A stretch of 64,000 nt of DNA from Gillisia limnaea DSM 15749. GTDB lineage: Bacteria; Bacteroidota; Bacteroidia; Flavobacteriales; Flavobacteriaceae. Below are positions 17,278 to 25,910 of the stretch, in pieces; position 1 is the stretch's first letter; every line of letters starts with the position of its first letter. The position numbers and the translations under genes were made by a program. The stretch lies in the NCBI RefSeq assembly GCF_000243235.1, contig NZ_JH594606.1, positions 305,476 through 369,475 on the forward strand, read 5' to 3'. Under the pieces are notes generated by a model, which worked only from the letters and a program-made list of their open reading frames with translations, had not been told where the DNA came from and ran no database searches.

Positions 17278-18447
17278 ATGCCAAATAAAATAAATTCCGA
17301 TAAGATTGCCAAAGACCACTTTTTTAAAACCAGTAATCCTGGAGTTTTTGTAGAGTCTCCCGGGCGTATCAATTTAATTGGAGAGCATACTGATTATAAT
17401 CATGGCTTTGTGATGCCTACGGCGATCGATAAAAAGATATATTTTGAACTTAGAAAAAACGATACATCTACTGCCTGTTCTATTTATAGCAAAACCTTCA
17501 ATACCCTGCTAAATTTTGATTTAAAGAAAATTGAAAAAAGCAGCTCCACCTGGGAAAATTATATTTTAGGAGTGGTGAATGAACTGCAAAAAAGGAAGAA
17601 AATAATAGAAGGTTTTGACTGTTATATTAAGAGCGAGCTGTCCATAGGTGCCGGAATCAGTTCTTCGGCAGCGCTGGAATGTGGACTGGCCTCCGGTTTG
17701 AACAAATTATTTGAACTGAATTTATCAAAAAAGGAAATAGTGAATTTATCACAGGCCGCAGAGAATAATTTCGTGGGTTCACAATGCGGTGTTATGGATC
17801 AGTACGCTTCTGTAATGAGTAAAAAAGATAATCTTATATTACTTGATTGCCATTCCCTTGAAGCTGAATTTATACCAGCAGATTTCAAATCCTGTAAGAT
17901 CCTTTTGATAAATTCTAAAGTTTCCCACAGCATCGCCGAAGGCGAATATAACACAAGGCGCAAGGAAAGCGAATCCGGATTGAAATTTATACAGAGTCAA
18001 AATGATAAAGTTAAAACCCTTCGGGATGTTACTTTGGAAATGCTCGATTCGTGTAAACCGCAATTATCAAAAACACAATACAATCGGGTTTTATATGTGT
18101 TGCAGGAAAATGCAAGGGTGCTCGAGGCTGCCATTTTTATGAAATCTGGAAATCTTCAAGCTTTTGGGCAATTGATGTATCGGTCTCATTACGGACTCCG
18201 GGATCTGTATGAAGTTAGTTGTAAGGAACTCGACTTCCTTGTAAAGTTTACAGAAAACAAAGATTTCATCTATGGCTCCCGCATGATGGGGGGAGGTTTT
18301 GGAGGTTGCACGATTAATATAATAGAAGAGAGCCATATCCCTGATTTTATTGCTGAAGTGAAAATTGCCTATCATAAAGAGTTTAATATTACACCGGAAA
18401 TGATCACAGTAGTTCCCGGAGGGGGAACGAATATATACCAGAACTAA
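17278..18447 (+). CDS. galK: Galactokinase
   Basis: The 389-residue protein is a GHMP-family galactokinase, the first step of the Leloir pathway (galactose + ATP to galactose 1-phosphate). Visible are the galactokinase signature GRINLIGEHTDYNHGFVMP at residues about 28-46, the ATP loop SIGAGISSSAALECG, the catalytic Asp region GSQCGVMDQYAS, and the C-terminal GGGFGGCTINI. It is divergent from the Nudix regulator and followed 67 bp later by galT on the same strand, so galK-galT form one unit. Confidence 0.97.
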   Translation: MPNKINSDKIAKDHFFKTSNPGVFVESPGRINLIGEHTDYNHGFVMPTAIDKKIYFELRKNDTSTACSIYSKTFNTLLNFDLKKIEKSSSTWENYILGVVNELQKRKKIIEGFDCYIKSELSIGAGISSSAALECGLASGLNKLFELNLSKKEIVNLSQAAENNFVGSQCGVMDQYASVMSKKDNLILLDCHSLEAEFIPADFKSCKILLINSKVSHSIAEGEYNTRRKESESGLKFIQSQNDKVKTLRDVTLEMLDSCKPQLSKTQYNRVLYVLQENARVLEAAIFMKSGNLQAFGQLMYRSHYGLRDLYEVSCKELDFLVKFTENKDFIYGSRMMGGGFGGCTINIIEESHIPDFIAEVKIAYHKEFNITPEMITVVPGGGTNIYQN

Positions 18448-18460
18448 CAGGTTTCAAGCC

Positions 18461-18491
18461 AGACCTCACAGGCTTTAAAAACCTGAGGTCT
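18461..18491. repeat. Foldback repeat between galK and galT
   Basis: AGACCTCA and TGAGGTCT face each other around a CAGG-CTTTAAAAA-CCTG core, making a strong hairpin between the two coding regions. It looks like a dispersed REP-type unit. It could stabilise or attenuate the galK-galT message. Confidence 0.55.
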
Positions 18492-18514
18492 CCAACAAAA
18501 TATCTATTCAGAAA

Positions 18515-19552
18515 ATGAACAACCTAAATAAAACTCCCCACAGACGCTTTAACATATTAACCGGCGAATGGATCCTGGTTTCCCCGCATAGAACCAAAAG
18601 ACCATGGCAGGGAAAAACCGAAAAAACTCTTGCAGAGAACCCCAAACAGTTTGATGCGGAGTGTTATCTGTGCCCGGGAAATACCAGAAACAGCGGAGAA
18701 CAAAACCCTGATTATAAAGAGCCTTATTCCTTTATCAATGATTTTCCTTCTTTACTGGCAGACACCCCGGAGGAAAGCTTTCAAAACGGACTTTTAAAAG
18801 CCGAAACCGAATCGGGTATCTGCAAGGTGGTGTGTTTTTCACCCGATCATTCACTTACGCTTCCGGTCATGGAAGTTGAGGAAATAGGGAAAGTGGTGAA
18901 GTTATGGAAACAGGAATTTGCTGAACTTGGAGGAGCCCCAAATATTAATTATGTTCAGATTTTTGAAAATAAGGGCGATATGATGGGTTGCAGCAATCCG
19001 CATCCTCACGGACAAATTTGGTCACAAAGATCCATTCCTACTGAAATTCAGAAAAAATCAAAGCATTTCAGGGAATACTGGAAGGAACGTAAAAGAAGTT
19101 TACTTGAAGATTATCTGGAGCAGGAACTGGAACTGGATGAACGCATTCTGGAAAAGAACGATCATTTTGTTGCACTTATCCCCTATTGGGCGGTTTGGCC
19201 CTATGAGGCTATGATACTTCCAAGAAAACACTATTCCCATATTGGGCTGTTAAATGAGGAAGAGGAACTGGCATTTGCCGAATTAATTAAAAAACTTACC
19301 ACCAGGTATGACAATCTCTTCGAAACCTCTTTTCCATATTCCTCTGGGATACATCAACAACCAACAGATGGCAAAGATTATCCTGAATGGCATTTTCATA
19401 TGAGTTTTTATCCTCCATTGTTACGCTCTGCCACGATAAAAAAGTTCATGGTGGGTTATGAAATGTTTGCCGGTCCACAGCGCGATATTACTGCCGAACA
19501 GGCAGCAGAAAATTTAAAAAGTCTCCATGAAATTCATTACAGCAAAAGATAA
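18515..19552 (+). CDS. galT: Galactose-1-phosphate uridylyltransferase
   Basis: The 345-residue protein moves UMP from UDP-glucose to galactose 1-phosphate. The active site triad is seen in SNPHPHGQIW, with the nucleophile His as the second His of HPH. Zinc-type ligands CYLCPGN near residue 52 and the C-terminal EWHFHMSFYPPLLRS are also present. N-terminal RRFNILTGEWILVSPHR is typical. It follows galK in one transcript and converges with the symporter gene at 19674. Confidence 0.97.
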   Translation: MNNLNKTPHRRFNILTGEWILVSPHRTKRPWQGKTEKTLAENPKQFDAECYLCPGNTRNSGEQNPDYKEPYSFINDFPSLLADTPEESFQNGLLKAETESGICKVVCFSPDHSLTLPVMEVEEIGKVVKLWKQEFAELGGAPNINYVQIFENKGDMMGCSNPHPHGQIWSQRSIPTEIQKKSKHFREYWKERKRSLLEDYLEQELELDERILEKNDHFVALIPYWAVWPYEAMILPRKHYSHIGLLNEEEELAFAELIKKLTTRYDNLFETSFPYSSGIHQQPTDGKDYPEWHFHMSFYPPLLRSATIKKFMVGYEMFAGPQRDITAEQAAENLKSLHEIHYSKR

Positions 19553-19668
19553 AAAAGGAAGGAAAGATCACTTTAAAAGACCTTGCCAAACTATTAGATG
19601 TTACTATATCTAAAAAAGCACGTCCTCCTTCACCAAATATATCTTTCCAAACCAGAACTACCCTATAG
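19553..19668 (+). pseudogene. Remnant of a LacI-family regulator N-terminus
   Basis: Directly behind the galT stop, the same plus-strand frame reads KEGKITLKDLAKLLDVTIS and then KKARPPSPN before a stop at 19666-19668. The first part is a LacI helix-turn-helix start and aligns with LTLKHIASELDVSIS of the LacI protein at 1141-2181. The second half of the helix-turn-helix and the whole effector domain are absent and there is no start codon. It is a decayed fragment, suggesting this galactose unit once had a LacI regulator beside it. Confidence 0.65.
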
Positions 19669-19673
19669 TATTC

Positions 19674-21263
19674 TTATTGGGCAAAGTAGATGTAGATAAA
19701 GATCACCAAAGTAACAATTCCTAATCCTACAGGCTTTACAGCTTTCCAAGGCTTGATATCCACCTGCTTGGTATAATCCTCAATATAAGCAACCGGATTT
19801 GGTTTCCATTTCCCAATGAGTATCATAATTATCACATTCATCACGAACAAAATGGCCATCACGTGTAAATAGTGAGGCAGTGCACCTTCCTCCATCACAA
19901 AGTATTTCAGCAATAAGTAAATGAGGTAAAATCCTACCCCGCTAAGAATGGCGATTTTCGCGGCTAAAGCCGGAATGCGTTTCGTCAAATATCCAACAAT
20001 CACAATGGTAAGAATTGGGATACTATACGCTCCGTTAACCTCCTGGAGATACCCAAAAAGTCCCATGGGGGCATTTACGATCAAGGGAGCGATAAACATG
20101 GACAAAATGGCCAGCAGGATCCCAAACTGTTTTCCTTTTTTCACAACTGTACGTTCTGTAGCTTCCTGATTGAAATACTGCTTATAAATATCTACCCCAA
20201 AAAGGGTCACCGAACTTTGGAGCGCACTGTTGAATGAACTTAGGATAGCGCCAAATAAAACCGCGGCAAAAAATCCTATCAAAGGTGCAGGCAAAACTGC
20301 ATTTACAAGTGCCGGATAAGCCTGATCTGCATTTTCAAGCTTTCCCTCGAACAGGTGCCAGGCGATAATTCCTGGGAGTACAACCATTATTGGCCCAAGA
20401 ATTTTAATGAAGGCCGCCAGCATAAGCCCTTTTTGCCCTTCTTTTAGATTTTTTGCTGCCAGTGCCCGCTGAATAATAGCCTGATTGGTTCCCCAGTAAA
20501 AAAGCTGAACCAACATCATTCCGGTAAATATGGTAGTAAAAGGCACTGAAGCATCCGGTCCACCAATGGAATTGAATTTTTCAGGATTGGAATCCACAAG
20601 AACTTCGAGTCCGTTGATGATGCCCCCATCCCCTATGGCCATAAGACCAAAAACAGGGATCATAAGACCACCTATCAATAAACCTATCGCATTTACAGTA
20701 TCTGAAACCGCCACCGCTTTTAATCCGCCAAAAATGGCATAGATGGAACCTATGATCCCTATTCCCCATACAGAGAGCCAGAGTGCGGTGTTTTCAGAAA
20801 CCCCCAGCATCCCGGGAATCCCAAACATAGTGCTAAGGGCTAAACCTCCGGAATATAAAACAATGGGTAAAAAAATGATCATATAACCGGAAAGGAACAA
20901 GGCTGAAACCAGCGTCTTTGTCATTTTATCATACCGTCTTTCCAGAAACTGCGGGACCGTTGTGAGCCCGCCTTTTAAATACCGCGGCAACAGGAACAGT
21001 GCAGTGATTACTATAGCGATGGCAGCCAGGGTTTCCCAGGCCATCACAAGGATACCTTCGGAAAAGGCCTGCCCGTTTAAACCTACAATTTGCTCTGTTG
21101 AAAGATTGGTAAGCAACACAGAACCGGCAATTACGCCTGCAGTAAGGCTTCTTCCCCCCAGGAAATAACCATCGCTGGAATTTTCATCTGTTTTACGGGT
21201 AGACCAATAAGCAATAATCGCTACCAAAGCGGTAAATCCAATGAAAGATAAAATTCCAACCAT
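19674..21263 (-). CDS. Sodium/solute symporter (SSS family), probable galactose/glucose transporter
   Basis: The 529-residue protein has about 14 hydrophobic helices and SSS-family signatures: SSDGYFLGGRSLTAG near the start, the segment YAIFGGLKAVAVSDTVNAIG, and NQAIIQRALAAKNLKEGQKG. It resembles the SGLT branch, which imports sugar with sodium across the inner membrane. It lies 73 bp downstream of galM on the minus strand and convergent to galT, which makes galactose the most likely substrate. Length fits the family. Confidence 0.9.
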   Translation of the reverse strand: MVGILSFIGFTALVAIIAYWSTRKTDENSSDGYFLGGRSLTAGVIAGSVLLTNLSTEQIVGLNGQAFSEGILVMAWETLAAIAIVITALFLLPRYLKGGLTTVPQFLERRYDKMTKTLVSALFLSGYMIIFLPIVLYSGGLALSTMFGIPGMLGVSENTALWLSVWGIGIIGSIYAIFGGLKAVAVSDTVNAIGLLIGGLMIPVFGLMAIGDGGIINGLEVLVDSNPEKFNSIGGPDASVPFTTIFTGMMLVQLFYWGTNQAIIQRALAAKNLKEGQKGLMLAAFIKILGPIMVVLPGIIAWHLFEGKLENADQAYPALVNAVLPAPLIGFFAAVLFGAILSSFNSALQSSVTLFGVDIYKQYFNQEATERTVVKKGKQFGILLAILSMFIAPLIVNAPMGLFGYLQEVNGAYSIPILTIVIVGYLTKRIPALAAKIAILSGVGFYLIYLLLKYFVMEEGALPHYLHVMAILFVMNVIIMILIGKWKPNPVAYIEDYTKQVDIKPWKAVKPVGLGIVTLVIFIYIYFAQ

Positions 21264-21310
21264 ACTTTCTACTTTTAAATTTTTGCTAAATATAAAATTT
21301 TATATCTAAT

Positions 21311-21329
21311 AAATGTATTTTTTACATTT
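21311..21329. promoter_or_regulatory. Perfect inverted repeat between galM and the symporter gene
   Basis: AAATGTA and TACATTT flank five T residues, a 19-bp perfect palindrome. It is 48 bp upstream of the symporter start and 8 bp from the galM stop. The same AATGTA/TACATT half-sites occur before galK (17224-17250), so a shared regulator, perhaps the Nudix protein, is plausible. Confidence 0.45.
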
Positions 21330-21336
21330 ATAATTC

Positions 21337-22341
21337 TCAGTCTCTTATTCTGAATTTAAATACCGAACGATTTAAATATTTTTCCCCGGGTTCCAGAATA
21401 GACTTTGGAAAATTATCGTGATTGGGAGCATCCGGGAAATTCTGGGTCTCCATACATACAGATGGAAAAGCATCGGAGATTTCAGTTTGATACTGCCATA
21501 TTCGCGGTAATTGCTTCGGAATATAAACCACTACTGAAGGCTGATTGGTTTCCACCTGCATTTCAATTCCTGTTTCCGGAGAGTACAGTGAGGCTGCGAT
21601 CCTGGTATTATTATTCAGCACAAAAGTGTCATCTACTTCTAATTGTTCAATTTCTTTTACATAAGAAAAATTTTTGGGATGTTCTTCAAGCGGAAGCAAT
21701 TTACCTGTCGGCATTAATTTTTCATCTACTTCCAGAATATTCCAGGCTTTAATACAAAGCTGATGATCGCTTACGCTGCCTTTTCCGCTCAAATTAAAAT
21801 AGGTGTGATTGGTGAGGTTTACCGGGCTGCTTTTATTAGTTGAAGCCTTGTATTCAATAATAATTTCATTTTTAGATTTCAACGTATATTTCACTTCAAT
21901 TTCAAGTCTTCCCGGATAACCCTCTTCCCCATCTTCAGAAATACAACTGAAAATAAGTGAAGGATCTGTTCCTGAATTTTCAGCTTCAAGTTTCCATATT
22001 TTATGTTGAAATCCGCGAAATCCGCCATGAAGATGCGCGCCGTTTTTCTGATAAAGCTCAAAGGTTTTACCTTTTAGCTGAAAGCTTCCGTTGGAGATCC
22101 TTCCGGCATATCTTCCCACCGATGCCCCAAAACACCTGTTTTCTTCAGCATATTTTTCAGATATATAATCTTCAGTATTTTTAGGACCCACCACTACATT
22201 TAAAGGCTTCCCGTTTTTATCTTTTATGAATAAACTGAATACCGAAGCTCCCAGGTTCAGGATCTGAAGTTGTGTTCCCTCAACATTTTTGAGGGTGTAG
22301 ATCTTTAAATCTTCCGCGGAAGGATTTGAAGTTTGATTCAT
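21337..22341 (-). CDS. galM: Cytoplasmic aldose 1-epimerase (mutarotase)
   Basis: The 334-residue protein has the GalM motifs GASVGRYAGRISNG, HLHGGFRGF, NLTNHTYFNLSGKG and VCMETQNFPDAPNHDNFP with the catalytic Glu. It has no signal peptide, so it acts in the cytoplasm and supplies alpha-galactose to galK. It is the first gene of a minus-strand unit with the symporter gene. It is only distantly similar to the lipoprotein mutarotase at 4468-5646. Confidence 0.94.
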   Translation of the reverse strand: MNQTSNPSAEDLKIYTLKNVEGTQLQILNLGASVFSLFIKDKNGKPLNVVVGPKNTEDYISEKYAEENRCFGASVGRYAGRISNGSFQLKGKTFELYQKNGAHLHGGFRGFQHKIWKLEAENSGTDPSLIFSCISEDGEEGYPGRLEIEVKYTLKSKNEIIIEYKASTNKSSPVNLTNHTYFNLSGKGSVSDHQLCIKAWNILEVDEKLMPTGKLLPLEEHPKNFSYVKEIEQLEVDDTFVLNNNTRIAASLYSPETGIEMQVETNQPSVVVYIPKQLPRIWQYQTEISDAFPSVCMETQNFPDAPNHDNFPKSILEPGEKYLNRSVFKFRIRD

Positions 22342-22540
22342 TAACCGGGGTATATTATAAAGTGGGACTATTTTCCATAGATTTCTTCTGAAATGAATTC
22401 CTCTGGGATACGTCTTCCAAAGAAAAGGATTTTTCAGGGGATTTTAAAATTAGTTTTAAGCACTTCTTTCTATCCTGAAGCGAAAAATACATCCAGTCAA
22501 AAAACAAAACAAGGTTACCTGAATATTTTTCAAAAAATCT

Positions 22541-22548
22541 TACTTTTG
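22541..22548 (+). promoter_or_regulatory. -7 box placed to give a leaderless DUF1456 message
   Basis: TACTTTTG matches TAnnTTTG and ends only five bases before the ATG at 22554. With normal spacing the transcript would start at or next to the A of the start codon. No clear -33 TTG was found. Confidence 0.45.
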
Positions 22549-22553
22549 CAGCT

Positions 22554-22805
22554 ATGGCATTATCAAACAACGACATTTTCAAAAAACTGCGGGTTGCGCT
22601 TAAATTGCGTGATGACGATATAGTAGAAATTTGTGCCCTGGTAGATTTCAAGGTAACAAAAAGCGAACTGGGAGCTATCTTCCGGGCAGAGGACCATCCA
22701 AAATACATGGAATGCGGAGACCAGTTCCTCAGGAATTTTCTAAATGGACTTGTGATCCATAAACGTGGGGTGATGCCGAAGAAGAGTGATGGGGAATCGA
22801 AGTAA
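22554..22805 (+). CDS. DUF1456 (YehS-like) family protein
   Basis: This 83-residue protein matches the DUF1456 unit: NDIFKKLRVALKLRDDDIVE, the acidic middle, and FLRNFLNGLVIHKRG. E. coli YehS has two such units, this protein one. The function of the family is unknown. The last ten or so residues (KKSDGESK) are read from the octanucleotide repeat that follows. It is a single gene pointing towards sucC, with a bidirectional terminator between them. Confidence 0.88.
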   Translation: MALSNNDIFKKLRVALKLRDDDIVEICALVDFKVTKSELGAIFRAEDHPKYMECGDQFLRNFLNGLVIHKRGVMPKKSDGESK

Positions 22806-22905
22806 CGGAGTGACGGATTGATGAGGTGATGGAGGTGATGGAGTGACGAAGTGATGGGGTGAAGGATAGACGGAGTGACGAGGTGACGAGGTGACTTGGG
22901 GACAA
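22802..22905 (+). repeat. Degenerate octanucleotide array behind DUF1456
   Basis: About 13 imperfect units of the form GTGACGGA or GTGATGGA. It is the same family as the large array at 42431-42911, here decayed. It begins at the gene's stop codon and ends 22 bp before the terminator. The opposite strand has no stops, which creates a false 192-codon frame (22355-22933). Confidence 0.8.
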
Positions 22906-22927
22906 AACCATGCAGAATTATACTTAT

Positions 22928-22970
22928 AATCAATAAAAAATCCCGGAAATTCCGGGATTTTTTATTGATT
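22928..22970. terminator. Bidirectional terminator between DUF1456 and sucC
   Basis: AATCAATAAAAAATCCCGGA pairs with the matching right arm ending TTTTTTATTGATT around a short loop. A-tract and T-tract on either side allow use in both directions, serving both convergent genes. Confidence 0.85.
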
Positions 22971-22990
22971 ATATAGGAATGCTATACTTC

Positions 22991-24184
22991 TTATTTAAGA
23001 GCTTCCTGAACCTTATCTGCAGCTTCCTGAAATTCGGTAGCGCTGAAAAAGTTGAATCCGCTATTGTCGATAATTTCTTTAGCGATATCGGCATTGGTTC
23101 CCTGTAAACGAACGATGATTGGCACTTTTACCGCATCCCCCATATTTTTACAGGCATCTACAATACCCTGAGCTACTCGGTCACAACGTACAATTCCACC
23201 AAAAATATTGATAAGGATTGCTTTTACCTTGTCATCCTTCAGGATAAGTCTTAATGCTTCTTCCACACGCTTTGCATCTGCAGTACCACCTACATCAAGG
23301 AAGTTTGCTGGTTCACCACCCGCCTGCTTGATAAGGTCCATAGTTGCCATTGCAAGACCGGCACCATTTACCATACAACCCACGTTTCCGTCAAGATCCA
23401 CATAGTTAAGACCAACTCTTTTAGCTTCTACTTCCACAGGATTCTCTTCGCGAATATCCCTCATTTCTGCATAGTCTTTATGACGGAATAAAGCGTTGTC
23501 ATCTATGGTAACCTTGGCATCAACTGCCATAATTTTATCATCACTGGTTTTTAAAACCGGATTGATTTCAAATAAAGAAGAATCAGATTTATCGAAAGCC
23601 GTGTAAAGAGCCATCACAAATTTGGTCATTTCTTTGAAAGCATTTCCGCTTAATCCAAGATTAAAAGCAATTCTTCTTGCCTGGAAAGGCATTAAACCTA
23701 CCGAAGGATCAATTTCTTCGGTAAAGATCAATTCAGGAGTTTCTTCAGCAACAGTTTCTATATCCATCCCACCTTCGGTAGAATACATGATCATATTACG
23801 ACCTGTACTACGGTTCAATAAAACAGACATATAATATTCTTCGGGTTCATTCGCTCCCGGGTAATAAACATCTTCAGCAATTAAAACCTGGTGTACCCTT
23901 TTCCCTTCCGCAGAAGTTTGAGGAGTTACAAGGTCCATCCCGATGATTTGTCCGGTGATGTCTTCAACTTCTTTCAGATTTTTGGCTATTTTCACTCCAC
24001 CACCTTTTCCACGGCCACCGGCGTGAACCTGTGCTTTAATCACATGCCAACCTGTTCCGGTTAGTGCGGTAAGTTCCTTGGCAGCATCTACTGCTTCTTT
24101 TGCGTTATGAGCAACAATACCACGCTGAATGCGTACGCCAAAGCTGCTTAAAATTTCTTTTCCTTGATACTCGTGTATGTTCAT
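22991..24184 (-). CDS. sucC: Succinyl-CoA synthetase, beta subunit
   Basis: The 397-residue protein is the ATP-grasp subunit of the TCA-cycle enzyme that makes ATP or GTP from succinyl-CoA. Visible are MNIHEYQGKEIL, the ATP-grasp loop VHAGGRGKGGGVKIAKN, the magnesium-site region LFEINPVLKTSDDKIMAVDA, and the C-terminal GGTADAKRVEEA and INIFGGIVRCDRVAQG. Length is standard. The alpha subunit is not next to it, as is common in flavobacteria. A good flavobacterial promoter lies just upstream. Confidence 0.97.
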   Translation of the reverse strand: MNIHEYQGKEILSSFGVRIQRGIVAHNAKEAVDAAKELTALTGTGWHVIKAQVHAGGRGKGGGVKIAKNLKEVEDITGQIIGMDLVTPQTSAEGKRVHQVLIAEDVYYPGANEPEEYYMSVLLNRSTGRNMIMYSTEGGMDIETVAEETPELIFTEEIDPSVGLMPFQARRIAFNLGLSGNAFKEMTKFVMALYTAFDKSDSSLFEINPVLKTSDDKIMAVDAKVTIDDNALFRHKDYAEMRDIREENPVEVEAKRVGLNYVDLDGNVGCMVNGAGLAMATMDLIKQAGGEPANFLDVGGTADAKRVEEALRLILKDDKVKAILINIFGGIVRCDRVAQGIVDACKNMGDAVKVPIIVRLQGTNADIAKEIIDNSGFNFFSATEFQEAADKVQEALK

Positions 24185-24218
24185 AATCTGCTTTTTCTTC
24201 AGTAATTAATACGGTTGA

Positions 24219-24249
24219 CAAAAGTAATAAATGTAATAAGATGAACCAA
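24219..24249 (-). promoter_or_regulatory. Flavobacterial promoter of sucC
   Basis: On the minus strand TTG (24247-24249) is followed after 20 bases by TACTTTTG (24219-24226). This fits the Bacteroidota consensus TTG-N17-23-TAnnTTTG. It lies 35 bp before the ATG. Confidence 0.6.
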
Positions 24250-24500
24250 TCTTTTTTGAAATTATGATTTCCAGAGGGTTTGCTTCTATTTTTGATCCCA
24301 ATTCATAGTCCGGTCCTCTATTTATTTTACCAAATGGAACCGGAAAAATGAATTTTAAAAGGAATTTATTGTTAAATAAAATGATTGAAATCTTAAAATT
24401 TTCAACTCAAATGTGGAGAAATTCTGCCTTAAAAGTTTGAAAGACCCCATTTTTACTGATATTTTCTCTATATCGTTTTAGTGATTTTTTCCAAAAAAAT
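24250..24500. other. Intergenic region between sucC and the MFS pump
   Basis: The gap between the two divergent promoters is AT-rich and shows no gene or strong palindrome. Confidence 0.5.
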
Positions 24501-24531
24501 GATACTTGCTTAAGTATCTCCATTATTTTTG
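24501..24531 (+). promoter_or_regulatory. Promoter with overlapping palindrome for the MFS pump
   Basis: TATTTTTG at 24524-24531 matches the -7 box. A TTG at 24506-24508 is a possible -33 element, though the 15-base spacing is short. The perfect inverted repeat GATACTT-GCTT-AAGTATC (24501-24518) covers the TTG, as an operator would. Confidence 0.45.
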
Positions 24532-24545
24532 CATTCTCAATTACC

Positions 24546-24571
24546 CGGGAGCGAGCTCCAGAGGTATGAAA
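24546..24571 (+). repeat. GC-rich REP-like foldback in the MFS gene leader
   Basis: CCCGGGAGCGAGCTCCAGAG lies about 30 bp before the chosen ATG. It resembles the start of the lysA leader (25911-25932) and the IS200 left end at 12463-12483; all share a GRGC-RAR-CYC hairpin followed by GAGG. It looks like a solitary REP-type end sequence. Confidence 0.45.
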
Positions 24572-24588
24572 AAGAAAGAAAGGTTAAA

Positions 24589-25767
24589 ATGAAGAAAGCA
24601 CTTATAGCATTAGCCATTGGAGGGTTTGGGATTGGAATGACAGAATTTGTTATTATGGGGATCCTTCCCAATGTTGCAGAAGATCTAAAAATAACCATTC
24701 CACAGGCAGGGCATTTCATCTCTGCCTATGCACTTGGAGTAGTGGTAGGAGCACCTCTTATTACCGGGATAGCAGGAAGATGGCCGGCCCATAAAATCCT
24801 AATGTGGTTAATGGTATGGTTTACCATATTCAACACCCTTTCCGGCTTTGCAAATAGTTACAATACTTTAATGGCGGTTCGGTTTTTATCGGGATTGCCG
24901 CACGGTGCCTTTTTTGGTATTGGAGCTGTAGTAGCCGGAAAACTGGCTAAACCCGGAAAATCCGCTCAGGCAATCGCTATTATGTTTACCGGATTAACCC
25001 TTGCCAATGTATTGGGAGTTCCATTAGGCACTTTTTTAGGCCAGCATTTTAGCTGGGGAGTTTCATTTATGGCTGTTGGAGTAGTTGGGGTATTTGCGGT
25101 ACTTGGAGTAAAATTTTGGATGCCCGTACTGCCAAAATCATCTTCCAACGGCCTGCGAAAAGATCTTAAAGTTTTAAAGCGGGGCGAATTATGGATGGTT
25201 TTCTTTCTTACAACCATTGGTACCGGAGGATTTTTCGCGTGGTACAGTTATATTGCTCCCCTAATAACCGATGTAGCCGGACATCCGGCAGGAATGGTAA
25301 GTTATGTAATGATACTGGCAGGAATTGGTATGGTTGTGGGTAATTTTATAGGTGCCAAACTTGCTGAAAAATACTCCCCCATCAATGCTGTAGTTATCAC
25401 ACTTATCATAATGGTTATTTTGCTGCTTAGCAATACCTTCTTTGCAGATGATAAAATCGCTGTGCTGGTATTGACCTTTTTAATAAGCACTTTTGCTTTT
25501 TGTCTTGCTACCCCAATTCAAATGGCGATGATCACCACAGCAAAAGGATCTGAAATGCTTGGCTCCTCCCTTAACCAGAGTGCCTTTAATGTTGGGAATG
25601 CTAGTGGAGCTTATTTTGCGGGCTTACCAATTGCAATGGGGTACGGTATAGGATCTGCAACGCTTGTAGGAGCTGCAATGGCCGGAACCGGAGTATTTAT
25701 TGCGCTGGGAATTATTTTGATGCGGAAAAAAAGAGAAAAAGAACAAGCCGTATTAGCCTTTGAATAA
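24589..25767 (+). CDS. MFS efflux transporter, AraJ/DHA1-like
   Basis: The 392-residue protein has 12 hydrophobic helices and the DHA1 start KKALIALAIGGFGIGMTEFV, with GILPNVAEDL and the motif VRFLSGLPHGAFFGIGAVVAG typical of AraJ-like exporters. I chose the ATG at 24589 (MKKALIAL). A start 60 bp upstream would translate the GC-rich leader hairpin. AraJ-like proteins export sugars or drugs; the natural substrate is unknown. It stands alone between sucC and lysA. Confidence 0.85.
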   Translation: MKKALIALAIGGFGIGMTEFVIMGILPNVAEDLKITIPQAGHFISAYALGVVVGAPLITGIAGRWPAHKILMWLMVWFTIFNTLSGFANSYNTLMAVRFLSGLPHGAFFGIGAVVAGKLAKPGKSAQAIAIMFTGLTLANVLGVPLGTFLGQHFSWGVSFMAVGVVGVFAVLGVKFWMPVLPKSSSNGLRKDLKVLKRGELWMVFFLTTIGTGGFFAWYSYIAPLITDVAGHPAGMVSYVMILAGIGMVVGNFIGAKLAEKYSPINAVVITLIIMVILLLSNTFFADDKIAVLVLTFLISTFAFCLATPIQMAMITTAKGSEMLGSSLNQSAFNVGNASGAYFAGLPIAMGYGIGSATLVGAAMAGTGVFIALGIILMRKKREKEQAVLAFE

Positions 25768-25863
25768 TAGGTGCCAAAACCCATTTATGCTCAAATTTTA
25801 ATGATGATAAGGTATTGTTAGGTTTTACACAATTATACGAATTATGTTATTTTTTGACATTAC

Positions 25864-25895
25864 TTGCAGATAATTAAAAATCTAAATTATTTTTG
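25864..25895 (+). promoter_or_regulatory. Flavobacterial promoter of lysA
   Basis: TTG at 25864-25866, 21 bases, then TATTTTTG at 25888-25895. This fits the Bacteroidota consensus and predicts a 5' leader of about 130 nt before lysA. Confidence 0.6.
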
Positions 25896-25910
25896 CCCAC
25901 CAAACAATTA

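Noticed and set aside
22355-22933. 192-codon minus-strand frame opposite DUF1456
   Set aside because: It runs antisense through a recognised gene and the octamer array; no family features.
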